Assembly (NCBI GenBank): GCA_905183005.1
Contig: CAJJDO010000029.1
Location: forward strand, 526,091-590,090
Source of the DNA: Paramecium pentaurelia
Taxonomy: Eukaryota > Ciliophora > Oligohymenophorea > Peniculida > Parameciidae
Direction of reading: 5' to 3'
Length of the DNA: 64,000 nucleotides
Shown piece by piece: positions 59,571-64,000 of this stretch; positions within the stretch are counted from its first letter, which is position 1; each line of letters begins with the position of its first letter. Made by a program: the position numbers and the translations under genes. The notes under the pieces were generated by a model. That model was not told the origin of the DNA. It worked only from the letters and a program-made list of their open reading frames with translations, and made no database searches.

Positions 59571-60720
59571 ATTAATTTCTAAAGATATTTAATAAATACA
59601 AAAAATATATATATTTATATTAATATTTGCAATAAATTAATACATACTTCACTATCATTTTTTAATATAATTACATCTATAAGAACAAGAATTATGAAAA
59701 TATTAATTTAAAAAGTTAATGAATAATCAATTATATTTATGGATAAGAATTTTAAACATTGTTTATCATCCCTTCTTCCTTTCTAATATATATGGTCTTA
59801 TTGATAGACTTATTAATCAATTAAAAATTTTAATAAAATATGTTTATTGCTGGAATTTAAATATTTTTATTCTTAGCAATTTAATTATCTAGCACAGATA
59901 GAATGTTTGAAAAAATAATGAATAAATAATATTTTCTAATAGTGCGACAAGTAAAATGATAACTTAAATCTCTTCTGAAATTAATTTTAGCTAGTATATA
60001 CATACTTCCTTAAATTAAGAGTTTTCTTAATTTTTTTCCTTTATTTTATTAAGTGAGGTATATAAAAATGATAATCAATCTATTTTCTAATTTTTTTCAG
60101 CATTTTTTCTTCAAGATAATCATTTCTAATATCTACAAAATAGTGAAATAATTGGATTTATTTTAATTGGAATACTATTTTTTAATTTCATTTATTTTGT
60201 GCTCTTCTCTTACTATAAGGATTCAAGAAATATCTTTAATCCTTATAGTAAGAGAAATTTGATCTTTTTTTAACAACATTATTGTTGATTTATTAGGATT
60301 GTCTATAATTTTCTATAAGAGGGAGGTTAATAAACAATTAAGAATCACAAAATTTTAATTAAGAATAGGCTAGTTTAATTTAATTCGTGGAGAAATCTAG
60401 AGAAATTTTGAGAAATTGAGAGAATGAATTTACCAATTAATATGCAAAGTATTATATTGGTATTTTTGGAGATTATGAATTATGAATAATGATATTATCT
60501 GTATTTAAAAAGAAAGGTAACATTGAGCTTATGAAAATATTCCTTTTAATGTTTTTCCTTATTTAAAATTATTTGTAGGGATTGGTATTAATCTTATTAA
60601 TATTGATATTTAAAAGATATAATTAGTAGAAACATAGAAAAAATTTGAATCCTAAATTGTAGATATTTGAAAGCATGGATTAGAATGATAGAATATTCTT
60701 CTTATATAAATTTAAATGTA
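59571..60720. other. AT-rich intergenic stretch with a long hairpin
   Basis: About 1.15 kb with no protein-like frame. The only distinct feature is the inverted repeat at 60205-60256 (listed separately). Confidence 0.45.
60205..60256. repeat. Perfect 19-bp inverted repeat with 14-nt loop
   Basis: Arms 60205-60223 (TTCTCTTACTATAAGGATT) and 60238-60256 (AATCCTTATAGTAAGAGAA) are exact reverse complements; the loop is 14 nt. It would form a stable stem in DNA or RNA. There is no T-run or coding frame to explain it, and chance formation of a 19-bp perfect stem at this spacing is unlikely. It could be a regulatory hairpin, a small-RNA precursor, or the footprint of a mobile or eliminated element. 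Confidence 0.85.
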
Positions 60721-61018
60721 TCATTTATCATTATTGATTGGTTCATCATCAAAAGACCTCTCTATAGAATTGACTACTGCAAAAACCACTCCATTTAGAA
60801 TTACATTATACTACCTATGTGGATCTAAAGATATATATGTTTTGATAACTTGTATAATCATATTCTTTTGGTTAAACTTCAGCTTGAATTTTTATTGAGT
60901 GATATAATATAGTGTTTTGTTTATCTTAAGTTATCATAAAATTTTAAAGGTTTAATTAAGACCTTGTAGAATAATTAAAGGATTTATTTTTCTTTTCCTT
61001 GGAAACACAAACTCCCAT
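60721..61018 (-). CDS. Small MGVC-type protein, paralog A
   Basis: 90 residues after one 25-nt intron (starts GTTA, ends TAG). MGVCVSKEKKNKSFNYSTRS has Gly2 and Cys4 followed by a basic, Ser-containing stretch: a good N-myristoylation and palmitoylation pattern. The middle is polar (IKIQAEVQPKEYDYT). The C-terminal block PHRQYNVILNGVVFAVVNSI aligns with paralog B (PHRQYNVLINGVRFEIINSI) and then SFDDEPINNDK-TGA. The similarity between the two genes argues that both are expressed and conserved. Membrane-anchored small protein; partner unknown. Confidence 0.6.
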
Positions 61019-61568
61019 TCTTCAAAAATATTAATTAATATATGTATTAATATTTATAGATACTAAAATTGATAATATTTATTCATTAAGCAATTTTTCA
61101 GATTATGCCAGCTATTTTTTTAAAATAACTCTATATATTCATTATACATTAAAAACGTGTATAAATAGGAAAGATGATTAAGTCTTTCTATAAACGTGAT
61201 TTGATTATTCTGAATAATCTAGTAAATAATCAAATTAAAATTAACAAAAAATAAACGAATTCTTTTAGCAAAATTCATTAGTTTTGTTTTTATAGATTTT
61301 AGAGTTCGTTAATTTTTTTAATTTACTTAATTTTTAAATAAATTTACAAACTATTAAACATAGTTAATTAATCAAATCTCAATTTCAATTAACAATAATA
61401 TTAAAATTCTTAAGTTGTCAAAAACATGTTTATAAATTAAATACTCATTTAAAAACATCTTATCAAAATTTAAATTAATATTATTTAATCATATTACTTG
61501 AATTTTTAAATATAACAAATAGTTATTAAAATTTATAGTCAAAAATTTAAAAATCATTCTCAATTAAG
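61019..61568. other. AT-rich divergent intergenic region
   Basis: About 550 bp between the starts of the MGVC protein (minus) and a coiled-coil gene (plus). No motif was recognised. Confidence 0.45.
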
Positions 61569-62740
61569 ATGAATTGTGATTGTGTACGTTTAAGATCTGA
61601 ATTAGAAAATATTAGAAACAAATAATCAATTTTATTAAAAGACCATTAAATGCAATTAGAATTGATAAGAACAAAAACTAAAGAATAATATGAAAGTTTA
61701 TTGGAATCACAAAAACAAGGATATCAAGGTTACTAAAAAATAAATGAATAGGAAATCAACAAATTAAAAGAAATAATTGCTATAAAAAATTCTGAAATAG
61801 AAACTCTAATTCATACTAACTAAAAATATCGAGCTTAGTTAAATTAGGAAGAATAAATAAGCAACTTAAAGATATAAAATCTGAAAAAGGAATCTTAGGA
61901 TATTGTCACATTAATTAATATATAACAAGGAGAAATTAATAAATTAAAGTAGGAGCAACCTTAAAGAGAAGATTTATTAAATGAATAATATTAATTGCGT
62001 TTAGAGGAAATTTAGAATTATTACTCTTAATTATTAAAGCAAATTGGAAAAGAGAAATAGGATATACTTAATAAATTAGATGAATTAATTTAAAAAGAAA
62101 AAGTACTTAATGAATAAATAAATAATCAACATTCATAAATTTAATTGTTAAAAATAGAATAATTAGATAAAATATCAATAATCAATTAAAATGAAAAGGA
62201 TATATAAAAATTGTAGAATGAGTTAAAGAATTTAAATAATTTATAAAAGAAAAACGAAAATGAAAATTAATGGCAACAAAAATCTATTTACAATAATTAT
62301 GAAATAGTTGTGCAAGAATATGAAAAAGAATTAGATAATTTAAAATACTAAATTTAACAACTTCATAATTCTTATGAATAAGTATTTTAGTATTTTTATT
62401 TTAGCTCACTTATAAATGTAATGAATTCAAAGATGAAATTTATAAATAAAACTTAATTATTTAATCTTAAAATAATACTATAAAAGAACAAGAAGCATTG
62501 CTAGATAAGTTAGAAAACAATTCGTAAAGTAACAATATGTAGTTTAGTCAAATGATGGAAAATTAAAAGAAGAGATTAGAATAAGCCTATTCTTATCAAT
62601 TAGAAAACTTGAAAAAATCATTTTAAACTTAGGTAAGCATTATAGCAATATTGTAGATTATATTATTATAATAATAATAAGCTGATGAAAGTTTAAAAGG
62701 AAAATAAAAGTTGATAAAAAGAAGTGTTGCAGAATTTTGA
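61569..62740 (+). CDS. Long coiled-coil protein
   Basis: 374 residues after introns of 23 and 24 nt, both ending TAG. MNCDCVRLRSELENIRNKQS starts a nearly continuous coiled coil: LLKDHQMQLELIRTKTKEQY, INKLKEIIAIKNSEIETLIH, EEQISNLKIQNLKKESQDIV, QQGEINKLKQEQPQREDLL, KEKQDILNKLDELIQKEKVL, NEKDIQKLQNELKNLNNLQK, YEKELDNLKYQIQQLHNSYE. The heptad pattern is clear and Gln (many TAA/TAG codons) is abundant. The N-terminal Cys pair (NCDC) could be modified. No family is recognised; a structural (cytoskeletal or basal-body) role is inferred from the coiled coil alone. Confidence 0.7.
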
Positions 62741-63029
62741 TATATTTATTCAAGTATTTTTATTTTATGAAACAAAAGAGAAAATAATTTTACTATTTAA
62801 ACTTGACAATTCTGAAAATTTGTTTTTCCTTTATTTTTCATTTATATTATTTCTTAAATTCTTCTACACTTTCCTTTTTTGCCCTGAATAAGTTGTTATA
62901 AACAATATTCGCATTATATAATTTAATATATTATCCAAGATAGTTCCTAAAGAAATTAAAAGTAATATATTTTGATTAATAGTTATTAGTCATATATTAA
63001 CATAAATCATGACATTATATGATAAATAC

Positions 63030-63326
63030 TCATTCCTCGATGTCTTCATTTGATAAAATACAATCTTCAATAGAGTTAATAATTTCAAATCTGACTCCAT
63101 TTATAAGCACATTATATTATCGATGAGGATCTTGATTAAGAAATTAATTACTTTATGGATCATAATTTTGAGGTTCAGAAGGAACAATAAAATTTAAATG
63201 AGGATTAATATAAATTTGTTTTGGATTAGTTATTTTTTCTAGAATTGAAGGGTTTGAGGAATATTACGAAATAGGATTAGTATTCATAGGGCTTTGAATG
63301 TTTTTACTATTTTGGCAAATTCCCAT
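63030..63326 (-). CDS. Small MGIC-type protein, paralog B
   Basis: 98 residues with no intron. MGICQNSKNIQSPMNTNPIS carries Gly2 and Cys4, a pattern suited to N-myristoylation plus palmitoylation. A Pro/Asn-rich middle (YINPHLNFIVPSEPQNYDP) leads to QDPHRQYNVLINGVRFEIIN and SIEDCILSNEDIEE-TGA. The PHRQYNV-L/I-NGV...NSI block is shared with the gene at 60721-61018. The intron of paralog A sits just before this block and is absent here. Function unknown. Confidence 0.65.
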
Positions 63327-64000
63327 AATTTTCTAAATATATGAAAAATTTACACAAAAAAATATAGTTTTTAAATTATAGAAATAAGGGATTAATACTG
63401 AGCATTTTTATATTACTAGTCCTTTTCATATTTAACTATGATTATATATTGTTATGAAATGATAAATGAGTTTACTAGGTAAATTAATGATTGGAATAAT
63501 TATTCAGCAAATATTTCAATGTATCTTTTATAAGTATTTAGTGTAATAAAATCTTTTTACTCACATCTTGAACCTTTTAAATATATATGAAAATACTTTC
63601 AGTTTTGATTATTTTTTGCAATTTTCCTGATTAATCAACAACAAGGTAAGTGATATTTTAATTTGGCCTGTTGATGATTTATAAATTCTTAATAAATAAA
63701 GGTTTTAAGAATACTTAAGAATGAGATATAATAAATGGAAGCTTTTAAGTCATTATTTAATTTGATTAAATACAATAATATAAGATTACTAAAATTTACG
63801 ATAAAATTATTAATTTTATATTTGTTGAGATTTATAAAGAATTAGACTAAATTATATTTAAAAAAATAAAATTTAAGCAAAAGAAATAATATAAAATACA
63901 ATGAATTATTATCTCTTAAAACTAAAAGAAATTAAGAAATTATTGGAAAAAATAAAAATGCTATTGTTAAAATTCTCCAATATTGCTGCTTATTTTAAAA
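63327..64000. other. AT-rich end of window
   Basis: No established gene. At 63587-63724 (plus) a short frame starts MKILSVLIIFCNFP, which would fit a signal peptide, then STTR and a GTAAGTG that could be a 5' splice site, but no convincing next exon is visible before the window ends. It may be the 5' end of a secreted protein gene continuing beyond 64000, or chance. Confidence 0.3.

Noticed and set aside
1..64000. CRISPR arrays, insertion sequences, rRNA genes or tRNA genes
   Set aside because: No spaced direct repeats, transposase motifs, rRNA core sequences or recognisable tRNA T-loop (GTTCGA) contexts were seen. Weak or divergent tRNAs could be missed without a covariance search.

Overview
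The window is macronuclear DNA of a Paramecium-type ciliate. Reading TAA and TAG as glutamine, with TGA as the only stop, turns the whole window into long conserved proteins. The genes are interrupted by very short introns (about 20-32 nt, GTA...AG), and the DNA is extremely AT-rich. Genes sit on both strands with tiny spacers, for example 9 bp between convergent genes and 28 bp between divergent starts. Such short introns exclude Tetrahymena, whose introns are much longer, and the recoded stops exclude Stentor. All gene models below were translated by hand with this code. For most of them, total length minus introns is an exact multiple of three, which supports the intron choices.

Layout. 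1-9.1 kb: a minus-strand fusion of a CCDC81-type HU region with many EF-hands, an AT-rich gap, a frame-broken membrane protein, and two small Q-rich minus-strand genes, one with a four-CxxC zinc ribbon. 10.6-14.3 kb: a voltage-gated/cyclic-nucleotide-type K+ channel (TTGYGD filter) and a RING-H2 protein. 14.3-17 kb: relics, namely a coiled-coil gene fragment and a REXO4-like exonuclease pseudogene. 17-31.7 kb: a dense cluster holding PPP4R1-like HEAT protein, ribosomal protein L5, RWDD1, CFAP96, imidazolonepropionase, a homeodomain-like protein, a SET-domain methyltransferase, a GH125 mannosidase and a p24/emp24 cargo receptor, plus unknowns.

31.7-45.7 kb: Wee1-like kinase, Pumilio protein, two tandem ERK-like MAP kinases, an unconventional myosin with an RCC1-like tail, FtsJ-type RNA methyltransferase, CCDC42/CFAP73-like coiled-coil protein, and an unknown gene sharing a 28-bp divergent promoter region. 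45.8-55.7 kb: a coiled-coil unknown, a cNMP-binding protein with a polyQ tract made of TAA codons, a RING-H2 protein, a membrane protein, proteasome subunit Rpn3, a copine and RBX1. 55.8-64 kb: poorly conserved genes, a RING-H2 gene whose intron lacks a proper 3' AG, two N-terminal MG(I/V)C paralogs flanking a coiled-coil gene, a perfect 19-bp hairpin, and AT-rich spacer.

Functionally the window mixes housekeeping genes (translation, proteasome, cullin ligase, RNA methylation, histidine catabolism) with ciliate specialities: ciliary proteins, ion channel and calcium sensors, and expanded kinases. There is no sign of prokaryotic operons, CRISPR or transposons. The most notable observations are the tandem MAPK pair with one altered activation loop, the two domain fusions (CCDC81-EF-hand, myosin-RCC1), the repeated use of AAG and CAG 3' splice sites, and the small lipidated-looking paralog pair.
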